From positions 1 to 9,775 of the forward strand of contig CAMLER010000151.1 in assembly GCA_946478915.1 (NCBI GenBank): a stretch of 9,775 nt of DNA, given 5' to 3'. Under the pieces are notes generated by a model. The model had not been told where the DNA came from. It made no database searches and was given only the letters and a program-made list of their open reading frames with translations. The DNA comes from an uncultured Chryseolinea sp. GTDB taxonomy: Bacteria > Bacteroidota > Bacteroidia > Cytophagales > Cyclobacteriaceae. A program made the position numbers and the translations under genes. This document shows positions 1 to 7,336 of this stretch, piece after piece; position 1 is the first letter of the stretch; each line of letters starts with the position of its first letter.

Positions 1-45
1 GAACTGTTTGATGGGCCGGATGAACTGTTAATAACCGGCTCCTAA
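1..45 (+). CDS. Possible C-terminal end of an upstream gene (partial)
   Basis: Read from the first base, the plus strand is open for 14 codons (ELFDGPDELLITGS) and ends in TAA at 43-45. An inverted repeat and the leuS leader follow directly, which fits the end of a co-oriented upstream gene. The fragment is too short to assign to a family, and an open stretch this short can occur by chance. Confidence 0.3.
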   Translation, partial: ELFDGPDELLITGS

Positions 46-54
46 TTTTTGGAT

Positions 55-80
55 AGGCATCAATCTGAAAATAGATGCCT
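55..80 (+). terminator. Inverted repeat, possible terminator ahead of leuS
   Basis: AGGCATC at 55-61 and GATGCCT at 74-80 are perfect 7-base inverted repeats. Two more pairs inside the 12-base loop are possible. A T-rich stretch (85-95) starts four bases after the stem, so this could end transcription of the gene stopping at 45. The stem is short and only half GC, and the T-rich stretch is also part of the candidate leuS promoter, so the role is uncertain. Confidence 0.35.
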
Positions 81-96
81 GAGATTCTTATTTTTG
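64..96 (+). promoter_or_regulatory. Candidate Bacteroidota-type promoter for leuS
   Basis: TATTTTTG at 89-96 matches the Bacteroidota -7 element TAnnTTTG at every fixed position. TCTG at 64-67 is a three-of-four match to the -33 element TTTG, with 21 bases between. Transcription would start near 103, leaving a leader of about 40 bases. The upstream box lies in the loop of the inverted repeat at 55-80. This rests on motif matching only. Confidence 0.4.
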
Positions 97-142
97 CAGG
101 CTTGGTTGAAAACCAGCGAAAAACAATTAAAAAAGCTGATCC

Positions 143-2950
143 ATGGCTGACTATAGCAAAGAGGAGATAAAACGCATCGAGGAGAAATGGCGTGGCGAAT
201 GGGAAAAAAGAGGGATATATAAGGTTGAGAATCAACCTGGTAAGCCAAAATACTATGTTCTGGACATGTTCCCCTACCCATCGGGAGCCGGACTTCACGT
301 TGGACATCCGCTGGGATACATAGCTTCAGATATCGTTTCCCGATATAAACGATTGAAGGGTTTCAACGTATTGCATCCCATGGGTTTTGACGCGTTTGGT
401 CTGCCGGCAGAGCAATACGCGATCGACCACGGCATTCACCCTGCTGTGTCCACAGCCCAAAACATCCTTAACTTCAAAAAGCAACTGGCGAAGATAGGAT
501 TCTGTTATGACTGGAGCAGAGAAGTACAAACCTGCGATCCCAAATACTATAAGTGGACCCAGTGGATCTTCCTTCAGATTTTTGACAGCTGGTTCAACCG
601 CATAAAAGGAAAGGCGGAACGTATTTCTGATCTTATTAAAATTTTTGAAAAGGAAGGGAACGTCAATCATCCATTTCCAAATACAAAATTCGTAGTTCCT
701 GAATCGGGCAAAGAAACATTTTCTGAACGTGAATGGAACGTATTTTCCCAAAGAACACAACAGGAATTATTAATGCAATACCGGTTGGCCTATCTGGCAT
801 ACACCGATGTGAACTGGTGTGAAGCATTGGGAACAGTGTTGGCAAATGATGAGGTGATCAATGGCGTGAGCTATCGCGGAGGGTTTCCGGTGGTAAGAAA
901 ACAAATGCGCCAATGGAGTCTAAGAATCACCGAATACGCCGAGAGATTGCTTAGCGGTTTGGACGAAATTGATTTTAGCGATTCCATGAAAGAAATTCAG
1001 CGGAATTGGATCGGTAAGAGCGTTGGTGCAAGAATTACTTTCGAAATAAGGACAGAAACTGGCCTGTCAAAAGATCTGGTGGTGTTTACGACAAGACCGG
1101 ATACAATATTTGGTGTCGATTTTATGGTATTGGCACCTGAACATGAACTTGTATCCGAAATCACCAGCGACCAACAAAAGGATGAAGTCGACAAGTATTT
1201 GAAATATGTTGAAAGCAGGTCCGAAGTTGACCGCATGGCAGAGGTCAAGAAAATCACGGGGGCTTTTACAGGTGCATATGCGCTCAACCCATTTGACGGC
1301 AGGCGTGTACCCGTATGGATAAGTGAATATGTTCTCGCCGGATATGGTACCGGGGCGATTATGGCCGTACCCTGCGGCGATGAACGAGACCACAAGTTTG
1401 CCAAACATTTCAACCTGACGATAACAAACATTATCGGCAGTCATTACAATGGAGAAGAAGCCAATCCTACCAAAGATGCCATTCTTGAAAATTCCGATTT
1501 TTTAAATGGCTTGGTAATGCATAAAGCAATTGATGTCGTTGTTAAGAAACTTGAAGAGAAAGGGATAGGCAAACGTCAGGTGAACTATAAGATGCGCGAT
1601 GCTGGATGGAGCAGGCAACGTTATTGGGGTGAACCCTTTCCTGTGGTGTATGTTGACGATATCCCGTATGCAATGAAGGAGAACGAACTACCCCTGGAGT
1701 TGCCTGAGTCAAGCAATTTTAAATCGGCTGGAACGGGAGAAGGTCCACTGGCCAATTTGGATGATTGGGTTTTCTTTGAGCCTGGCAAAAAAAGGGACAC
1801 GAATACCATGCCGACCCACGCTGGCGCAGCCTGGTATTTCTTAAGGTATACAGACCCACATAATGATAGAGAATTTGCTGCTCGTGAAGCCCTTGATTAT
1901 TGGAACCAGGTCGACGTGTATATCGGAGGGTCGGAACATGCAGTAGCCCACCTGTTGTATTCCAGATTGTGGGTAAAGATCCTGCACGATCTTGGTTACC
2001 TGGGTTTCGACGAACCCTTTAAGAAACTGATCAACCAGGGAAAAATCACGGGGGATTCACGTTTTGTTTATCGCATCAGAGGAACAAACAAATTTGTTTC
2101 TGCAGGATTGAAGGATCAATATGAAAACGATGCCTTGCATGTGGACGTAAATCTTGTGTCAGGATTGGAATTGGATATCGATGGTTTCAAACGTTGGAGA
2201 CCAGAATATAAAACCGCTGAGTTCGTTCTTGAGAATGGAAAATATATCTGCGGAGCCGGCATTGAAAAAATGAGCAAATCATATTTCAATGTCGTTAACC
2301 CCGACGATATCATCGAAAACTACGGTGCCGATACACTACGCATGTACGAGATGTTCCTTGGCCCGTTAGAAATTTCCAAACCCTGGAACACCAACGGTAT
2401 CGATGGAGTATTTAAATTCCTGAGGCGCATTTGGAATCTCTTCCACACCACTGCGGGCGAGTTTTCAGTTAGCGATGAACAACCGACGCAAGCAGAATTG
2501 AAAGCATTGCACAAGGCATTGAAGAAAGTGGAGTATGATATCGATCACTATTCTTTCAACACCACTGTTAGTGAATTCATGATATGCAGCAACGAACTGA
2601 CTGCATTGAAGTGCAACAAGCGTTCTATTCTGGAGCCCCTTATTATCGCTCTATCGCCCTATGCTCCCCATATCACAGAGGAACTTTGGGAAAAATTAGG
2701 TCATAGCGATTCTATATTGAATGCGTCATTTCCTCCGCACAAGGAAGAGTACCTCGTTGAAAGCTCTTTCGAATATCCAATATCAATCAACGGCAAGGTT
2801 AGGGCGAAAATGACTTTTGCACTCGATACGCCCAAAGAGGATGTTGAAAAATCTGTCTTGGCATCGGAGGTCGTGCAAAAATGGACTGACGGCAAAACGC
2901 CAAAGAAAGTTATCGTCGTACCGGGCAGAATCGTCAACGTTGTTGTATAG
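143..2950 (+). CDS. leuS: Leucine--tRNA ligase (LeuRS)
   Basis: This cytoplasmic class Ia synthetase attaches leucine to tRNA-Leu for translation. The 935 residues cover the whole family. The HIGH-type motif is HVGH at 52-55, followed by the conserved GFDAFGLPAEQ (81-91). The CP1 editing domain has TTRPDT at 316-321 and the MAVP...DERD element at 407-416, whose last Asp (416) corresponds to the Asp used in editing. GGSEHAVAHLLYSRLW (595-610) and KMSKS (709-713) complete the catalytic core. A helical anticodon-binding domain and a C-terminal domain with INGKVRAK follow. Compared with the E. coli enzyme, extra residues lie at about 150-212 and between 635 and 708, as I recall for Bacteroidota LeuRS. 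The start is fixed by an in-frame TGA at 137-139 with only one codon between. No Shine-Dalgarno is visible. fabH follows 59 bases downstream. Confidence 0.98.
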   Translation: MADYSKEEIKRIEEKWRGEWEKRGIYKVENQPGKPKYYVLDMFPYPSGAGLHVGHPLGYIASDIVSRYKRLKGFNVLHPMGFDAFGLPAEQYAIDHGIHPAVSTAQNILNFKKQLAKIGFCYDWSREVQTCDPKYYKWTQWIFLQIFDSWFNRIKGKAERISDLIKIFEKEGNVNHPFPNTKFVVPESGKETFSEREWNVFSQRTQQELLMQYRLAYLAYTDVNWCEALGTVLANDEVINGVSYRGGFPVVRKQMRQWSLRITEYAERLLSGLDEIDFSDSMKEIQRNWIGKSVGARITFEIRTETGLSKDLVVFTTRPDTIFGVDFMVLAPEHELVSEITSDQQKDEVDKYLKYVESRSEVDRMAEVKKITGAFTGAYALNPFDGRRVPVWISEYVLAGYGTGAIMAVPCGDERDHKFAKHFNLTITNIIGSHYNGEEANPTKDAILENSDFLNGLVMHKAIDVVVKKLEEKGIGKRQVNYKMRDAGWSRQRYWGEPFPVVYVDDIPYAMKENELPLELPESSNFKSAGTGEGPLANLDDWVFFEPGKKRDTNTMPTHAGAAWYFLRYTDPHNDREFAAREALDYWNQVDVYIGGSEHAVAHLLYSRLWVKILHDLGYLGFDEPFKKLINQGKITGDSRFVYRIRGTNKFVSAGLKDQYENDALHVDVNLVSGLELDIDGFKRWRPEYKTAEFVLENGKYICGAGIEKMSKSYFNVVNPDDIIENYGADTLRMYEMFLGPLEISKPWNTNGIDGVFKFLRRIWNLFHTTAGEFSVSDEQPTQAELKALHKALKKVEYDIDHYSFNTTVSEFMICSNELTALKCNKRSILEPLIIALSPYAPHITEELWEKLGHSDSILNASFPPHKEEYLVESSFEYPISINGKVRAKMTFALDTPKEDVEKSVLASEVVQKWTDGKTPKKVIVVPGRIVNVVV

Positions 2951-2969
2951 ATAACCCGTGATTTTCTCG

Positions 2970-2977
2970 TACTTTCG
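2970..2977 (+). promoter_or_regulatory. Candidate -7 element ahead of the fabH-type gene
   Basis: TACTTTCG sits in the 59-base gap between leuS and the fabH-type gene. It differs from TAnnTTTG at one fixed position. The same octamer, also preceded by GATTTT and followed by T, occurs at 4354-4361 ahead of the permease. The nearest -33-like element is GTTG at 2942-2945, with 24 bases between, which is weak. The gene may also be read through from leuS. Confidence 0.3.
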
Positions 2978-3009
2978 TATTCCTTCATCAATTTGCTAAT
3001 TATCACCGC

Positions 3010-4011
3010 ATGCATTATTCAAAGGTCGTCGGGTTAGGTCATTATGTTCCTGAAAAGGTGATCACCAACGAATATCTTTCCACTAAAATGGATACCAACA
3101 ACGATTGGATTGTGGAACGGACGGGTATCAGGGAACGAAGGTGGATCGATCCGGAAAAAGATACGGTGGCAAACATGGCTGCGAAAGCAACACGCATGGC
3201 GCTTGCTCAAGCAAAGCTAACCGAAAAAGATATCGACTTCATTGTATTCGCTACCATAACGCCAGACTATTTTTTCCCGGGCTCAGGCGTTTTGTTACAG
3301 CGAGAACTCGGACTTGACGGTAGCATTGCCGCATTGGATATCCGCAATGCGTGCTCCGGATTTATTTATGCCCTGTCGGTCGCGGATCAGTTTATCAAAA
3401 CCGGTATGTACAAAACGATTTTGGTTGTCGGTGGAGAAATTCAATCAACTGCGCTCGATATAACGACCCGCGGACGGAACACGGCAGTAATTTTTGGAGA
3501 TGGCGCCGGCGCTTGTATTCTCCAAGCATCAAACAAACAGGGTATCCTCTCCACTCATTTACACTCCGACGGCCGGTATGCGGAAGAGTTATATGTAAAG
3601 GATCCCGGCAGCAGCAGGCCTCAGGAAGTAAGACAGGCCGAACAAATATTGGATACGTCCACATATAAAGTTGTAATGAATGGAAATCAAGTGTTTAAGC
3701 ACGCCGTTGTCCGTTTCAAAGAAGTTATTGAGGAAGCTTTGCAATTGAATGGTTTTAAGGCGGAAGATATTTCGTTGCTTGTGCCTCATCAGGCGAATCT
3801 TCGCATCAGTCAATATATCCAGGAGAAGCTGGGGCTTTCCGACGCGCAGGTCTATAACAATATTATGCGCTATGGTAACACTACCGCTGCGTCCATACCA
3901 ATAGCGTTAAGCGAAGCTTGGGCTGAGGGTAAAATCAAAGAAAATGACTTAATTTGTTTAGCCGCCTTTGGCAGTGGTTTTACCTGGGCCTCTGCACTAA
4001 TACGGTGGTAA
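3010..4011 (+). CDS. fabH: 3-oxoacyl-ACP synthase III family protein (FabH-type)
   Basis: Enzymes of this family condense an acyl-CoA, classically acetyl-CoA, with malonyl-ACP to start fatty-acid synthesis in the cytoplasm. The 333-residue length is normal. The thiolase-fold catalytic triad is intact: Cys115 in NACSGF, His260 in VPHQANLRI and Asn290 in YGNTTAASIP. The N-terminal block with ERTGIRERRW and the central FGDGAGA glycine loop are also present. The ATG gives the expected family N-terminus. The usual partner plsX is not next to it; leuS is upstream and a small unknown gene downstream. Bacteroidota often carry more than one FabH-like protein, so this may be a paralogue with a different primer preference, such as branched or longer acyl-CoA, rather than the main initiator. 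The family call is firm; the substrate is not shown by the sequence. Confidence 0.92.
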   Translation: MHYSKVVGLGHYVPEKVITNEYLSTKMDTNNDWIVERTGIRERRWIDPEKDTVANMAAKATRMALAQAKLTEKDIDFIVFATITPDYFFPGSGVLLQRELGLDGSIAALDIRNACSGFIYALSVADQFIKTGMYKTILVVGGEIQSTALDITTRGRNTAVIFGDGAGACILQASNKQGILSTHLHSDGRYAEELYVKDPGSSRPQEVRQAEQILDTSTYKVVMNGNQVFKHAVVRFKEVIEEALQLNGFKAEDISLLVPHQANLRISQYIQEKLGLSDAQVYNNIMRYGNTTAASIPIALSEAWAEGKIKENDLICLAAFGSGFTWASALIRW

Positions 4012-4019
4012 TACTTTTG
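3991..4019 (+). promoter_or_regulatory. Candidate promoter for the small gene at 4086
   Basis: TACTTTTG at 4012-4019 matches TAnnTTTG fully and begins on the base after the fabH-type stop codon. TCTG at 3991-3994 is a three-of-four match to the -33 TTTG box, with 17 bases between. Transcription would start near 4026, giving a leader of about 60 bases. Confidence 0.4.
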
Positions 4020-4085
4020 GAAGCGTATTGGGAGATAATGCGTGAACCTGAAACTTCCACCCTATTCAACTCCTAACCATAACCA

Positions 4086-4310
4086 ATGAAGACTTCATCT
4101 TACAATCCTAGTTCGCTGGAAGTACATTTTGCGAATGCATTATACCTGCTTCAAAAAGACCTGGAAAAACATCTTGAGAACAACCAGATCGTACACGTTG
4201 AAAGCAATGTAAAGCGGGATAATCCAATGGTTAGATTCAGCCTACTTGATAAGGATGGAGATCCGCATGAAATTGTTGTGAGAATAATCCAGGTGCCCGA
4301 CAAATTTTAG
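4086..4310 (+). CDS. Small protein of unknown function (74 aa)
   Basis: I cannot assign this protein to a named family. The start is fixed by an in-frame TAA at 4080-4082, one codon before the ATG. Residues about 10-32 look like one amphipathic helix (LEVHFANALYLLQKDLEKHL). Alternating patterns suggestive of beta strands follow (IVHVESN, MVRFSLLD, HEIVVRIIQ), with a turn-like DKDGDP between the last two. There is no signal peptide, membrane segment or Cys/His metal site, so it is probably a small soluble cytoplasmic alpha-beta protein. It has its own candidate promoter upstream, and the permease operon starts 86 bases after its stop with another promoter-like box between, so it may be a separate unit. 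The balanced composition and fixed start support a real gene. Confidence 0.8.
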   Translation: MKTSSYNPSSLEVHFANALYLLQKDLEKHLENNQIVHVESNVKRDNPMVRFSLLDKDGDPHEIVVRIIQVPDKF

Positions 4311-4353
4311 GGCATATTTATTCGAATGGCATCCTTCAGCCTCGGATTTTTCA

Positions 4354-4361
4354 TACTTTCG
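4354..4361 (+). promoter_or_regulatory. Candidate -7 element ahead of the permease operon
   Basis: TACTTTCG matches TAnnTTTG except at one position and is identical to the octamer at 2970-2977, including the following T and a GATTTT three to four bases upstream. It lies 35 bases ahead of the permease start. No good -33 box is visible at the expected distance. Confidence 0.35.
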
Positions 4362-4396
4362 TCAGATACCAACCCTATAACCAACCCTGTTGACGC

Positions 4397-5713
4397 ATGA
4401 CCTTACTGCTCATCTTTCTCTGCATTGGCATTCTTGTTCTCCTCATAACGTACTTTAAGATTAATGCCTTCCTGGCATTCATCGTCGTTTCTATCCTTGC
4501 CGGATTCTTGCTAGGCGTCGAGCCGGTCGCAATTATTGGATCAGTACAAAAAGGAATGGGCGACATGCTCGGCTCACTCATCATTGTGGTTGTAACGGGA
4601 GCCATGCTTGGCAAGCTCGCAGCAGAAAGCGGCGCAGCTCAGCGTATAGCGGGTGGGATGATGAATATGTTTGGGGCCAATAAAATTCAGTGGGCATTAC
4701 TGATCACAGGCTTTATAATAGGCATACCGTTGTTCTATAATGTTGGATTTGTACTGGTGGTCCCCTTAATTTTTTCAGTAGCGCAACGATACAATCTGCC
4801 AGTTATCTATATCGGGGTTCCCATGCTGGCGGCGCTTTCCGTCACACACGGTTTTCTGCCTCCACATCCATCGCCCACAGCCCTCGTTGCGCAGTTCAAC
4901 GCCGATATGGCAACTACCTTGTTCTATGGAATATTGATCGGCCTTCCTACTTCCATTGTTGCAGGCCCCATATTCGCGCGCTCTCTGAAAAATATAAAAG
5001 CGCCGATGCTGTCCACCTTCAAGTCGAAAGATCTTCCCGACGAACAACTTCCGGGTCTTGCCGTGAGCATATTCTCTTCCTTATTGCCTGTCATCCTGCT
5101 CGCAGCAACGACGTTGCTGACGATGGTTGCTATCGAAAATAACATTTTAAGAACTCTGATCCTTTTCCTGAGCGATCCGGCAATCGTCATGATACTTTCG
5201 CTGGCAGTTGCCACCTATACGCTCGGTCTTAGGATGGGCATGAAGATGACACGGATAATGGATATCTATGTTGAAGCCGTAAAAGATATCACAATCCTGC
5301 TATTGATCATGGGTGGCGCCGGTTCATTAAAACAAATCCTGGTCGACAGTGGGGTAAGCGCCGAGATTGCCGTACTCCTGAATGGTCTGGATGTTCACCC
5401 TTTGCTTCTTGGGTGGACGATTGCTTGCGTTATTCGTGTGTGCGTAGGGTCTGCGACAGTTGCAGGACTAACCGCTGCAGGAATTGTGTTGCCATTATTG
5501 GATCAGCCAGGCGTAGATCCTAATCTTATGGTGCTAGCCGTAGGGGCAGGCAGTTTGATGTTCTCCCACGTAAATGATTCCGGGTTTTGGCTTTTTAAGG
5601 AATATTTCAATATTAGCATCAAGGATACGATTAAGTCGTGGTCGTTAATGGAAACGATCGTCGCCATTGTGGGAATCATTGGCGTTATGATCCTTGACGC
5701 TTTTATCACTTAA
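4397..5713 (+). CDS. GntP-family permease, possible D-amino-acid or gluconate importer
   Basis: This inner-membrane secondary transporter belongs to the GntP family of proton symporters, which includes the gluconate carriers and the D-serine carrier DsdX of E. coli. The 438-residue length is typical. The protein is almost entirely hydrophobic, with about twelve membrane segments. Family signatures are GIPLFYNVGFVLVVPLIF (109-126), HGFLPPHPSPTA (151-162) and SHVNDSGFWLFKEYF (390-404). The start is fixed by an in-frame TGA at 4391-4393, one codon before the ATG. The RidA-family gene begins 18 bases downstream and the PLP enzyme after that, so the three probably share one transcript. This context favours a D-hydroxy-amino acid over gluconate, because no sugar-acid kinase or dehydratase is nearby. 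The substrate is inferred only from the neighbours. Confidence 0.93.
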   Translation: MTLLLIFLCIGILVLLITYFKINAFLAFIVVSILAGFLLGVEPVAIIGSVQKGMGDMLGSLIIVVVTGAMLGKLAAESGAAQRIAGGMMNMFGANKIQWALLITGFIIGIPLFYNVGFVLVVPLIFSVAQRYNLPVIYIGVPMLAALSVTHGFLPPHPSPTALVAQFNADMATTLFYGILIGLPTSIVAGPIFARSLKNIKAPMLSTFKSKDLPDEQLPGLAVSIFSSLLPVILLAATTLLTMVAIENNILRTLILFLSDPAIVMILSLAVATYTLGLRMGMKMTRIMDIYVEAVKDITILLLIMGGAGSLKQILVDSGVSAEIAVLLNGLDVHPLLLGWTIACVIRVCVGSATVAGLTAAGIVLPLLDQPGVDPNLMVLAVGAGSLMFSHVNDSGFWLFKEYFNISIKDTIKSWSLMETIVAIVGIIGVMILDAFIT

Positions 5714-5731
5714 TGCTTCAATTCACTTTTT

Positions 5732-6208
5732 ATGCAGATAACGCCAGATCAACAATTCGAAAAGTTAGGGCTACGGCTGCCACCTGCGCCAACGCCGAAG
5801 GGCGTTTACAAACCGTTCCTGGTACTGGGAAATCTTGCTTATGTATCAGGCCACGGTACAACAAAAGATGATGGGTCGCTGATCATTGGGCGTATAGGTA
5901 GGGAGTTAACAATCGACGAGGGTAAGTTGGCCGCCAGGCAGGTGGGTCTTGCTATTCTTGCTACTTTAAAGCAAAACCTTGGAAGTTTAAACAAGATCAA
6001 GCGTGTGATAAAAGTACTGGGCATGGTAAACTGTGTTCCTGAGTTTGAGCGTCACCCTTTTATAATCAATGGATGCAGTGAGTTGTTCGCGGCTATCTGG
6101 GGAGAAGACAACGGTGTGGGTGTGCGCAGCGCGGTAGGAATGGGTTCCTTACCTGATAATATCCCCGTTGAGATTGAAGCGATATTTGAATTGCGGGCAC
6201 CATCATAA
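5732..6208 (+). CDS. RidA/YjgF/YER057c/UK114 family protein (long form)
   Basis: RidA proteins hydrolyse reactive enamines and imines, classically 2-aminoacrylate released by serine/threonine dehydratases, to keto acids and ammonia in the cytosol. At 158 residues this is the longer variant rather than the roughly 130-residue archetype. Landmarks are LAYVSGHG (35-42), a central helix with ARQVGLAILATLK (68-80), and the C-terminal VRSAVGMGSLPDNIPVEIEA (131-150). Arg132 and Glu149 match the substrate-carboxylate Arg and the conserved Glu of active RidA members, so an imine-hydrolase role is plausible, although some long-form members have other or unknown roles. It sits between the permease (18-base gap) and the PLP enzyme (15-base gap). 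No Shine-Dalgarno is seen. Protection against an intermediate made by the next enzyme is inference from the operon. Confidence 0.9.
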   Translation: MQITPDQQFEKLGLRLPPAPTPKGVYKPFLVLGNLAYVSGHGTTKDDGSLIIGRIGRELTIDEGKLAARQVGLAILATLKQNLGSLNKIKRVIKVLGMVNCVPEFERHPFIINGCSELFAAIWGEDNGVGVRSAVGMGSLPDNIPVEIEAIFELRAPS

Positions 6209-6223
6209 AAAACAACTCGAGAC

Positions 6224-7336
6224 ATGTCAACTGCCCCATGGTATGAGATCACCAATGTCGAAGCCCTCGATACCCCATCAATTGTAATTTATATTGACCG
6301 GGTAAAAAAAAATATACAAACATTCGTCTCAAGTATCGATGATGTGTCGCGTTTGAGGCCACATATCAAGACTCACAAATCGCCGGAAATTTCCGCCATG
6401 ATGCAGGAGGCGGGAATAAACAAATTCAAATGTGCCACGATCTCGGAGGCAGAAATGCTGGCCTCGATTGAAGCACCCGACGTATTACTCGCCTATCAGC
6501 CGGTAGGTCCGAAAGCAAACCGGCTGCTCACGTTGACAAAAAAATTTCCTGCAACCAGATTTTCATGTCTGGTGGATAATCCCGGGACAGCGTCTCACCT
6601 TTCTGAAATTTTTTCGGCGGAGCAGACTCCACTTGCCATGTACATCGATCTTAATGTCGGGATGAATCGAACGGGAATTTTACCGGAGGACGCCATGGGA
6701 CTTTTTGAACACTGCAAAAATCTTCCAGGGGTAGAGATCGTTGGATTGCACGCGTATGACGGCCACATTCGCGATAAAGATCTAAGAATTCGAAAGCAGC
6801 GCTGTGATGAATCGTTCTCGAGAGTAGAATTGTTAAGGCAAAAAATCAAAGCTTCAGTGAACAAAGACTTAACCATCATTGCCGGTGGTACGCCTACCTT
6901 CTCCATTCATTCCAAGCGTAAGAACATAGAATGTTCCCCTGGCACTTTTGTTTACTGGGATAAGACTTACGAAGAAATTCTCGTAGAACAACATTACCTG
7001 CCGGCGGCGCTGGTTGTTACACGGGTTATCTCAAAGCCTTCGGCTAATGTTATCTGCGTTGATCTCGGTCACAAGGCTATCGCGTCTGAAAACGCTTTAG
7101 AGAAGCGCGTCTTTTTTATAAATGCAAAAGACCTTCAGCCGATCGGACATAGCGAAGAACACATGGTTTTTGCTGTGAAGGATGGTGAACAATTTCAGAT
7201 AGGAGATATTCTTTACGGTATCCCTTATCACATTTGTCCTACGGTGGCTTTGTACGATAAGACTACCATAGTAGAAAACCGGCGGGTAGTAAAACACTGG
7301 GAAACAACGGCGCGCAACCGGAGGATTACGGTATAA
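6224..7336 (+). CDS. D-threonine aldolase / D-serine dehydratase family PLP enzyme
   Basis: This is a cytosolic fold-type III (alanine-racemase-like barrel) PLP enzyme. Relatives either cleave D-threonine to glycine and acetaldehyde or dehydrate D-serine to pyruvate and ammonia, both needing a divalent metal. The 370-residue length fits. The PLP lysine is Lys49 in RPHIKTHK (45-52). Other barrel landmarks are VGMNRTG (145-151), GLHAYDGH (174-181), AGGTPTF (220-226) and SPGTFVYWD (238-246). In the C-terminal beta domain, the metal motif is His336-x-Cys338 (YHICPT). As I recall, characterised eukaryotic D-serine dehydratases use His-x-Cys and characterised D-threonine aldolases His-x-Asp, which leans towards a dehydratase. 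The RidA-type gene directly upstream points the same way, and the GntP permease suggests the substrate is imported. It is the last gene of the operon. Family is firm, reaction uncertain. Confidence 0.9.
   Translation: MSTAPWYEITNVEALDTPSIVIYIDRVKKNIQTFVSSIDDVSRLRPHIKTHKSPEISAMMQEAGINKFKCATISEAEMLASIEAPDVLLAYQPVGPKANRLLTLTKKFPATRFSCLVDNPGTASHLSEIFSAEQTPLAMYIDLNVGMNRTGILPEDAMGLFEHCKNLPGVEIVGLHAYDGHIRDKDLRIRKQRCDESFSRVELLRQKIKASVNKDLTIIAGGTPTFSIHSKRKNIECSPGTFVYWDKTYEEILVEQHYLPAALVVTRVISKPSANVICVDLGHKAIASENALEKRVFFINAKDLQPIGHSEEHMVFAVKDGEQFQIGDILYGIPYHICPTVALYDKTTIVENRRVVKHWETTARNRRITV

Noticed and set aside
97..142. T-box or leucine attenuator ahead of leuS
   Set aside because: Only about 40-100 bases are available, with no T-box-like sequence, no leader peptide rich in Leu codons and no alternative hairpins.
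997..1444. Two overlapping minus-strand frames of 144 and 125 codons inside leuS
   Set aside because: They lie opposite the conserved editing domain and have no recognisable motif; they are explained as shadows of the leuS codons.
3351..3668. Plus-strand frame of 105 codons inside the fabH-type gene
   Set aside because: It is an out-of-frame reading through the conserved active-site region with Arg/Cys-rich, unstructured composition.
4012..4085. A further small gene or RNA in the gap after fabH
   Set aside because: No open frame of useful length or strong hairpin is present; the only signal is the promoter-like box at its start.
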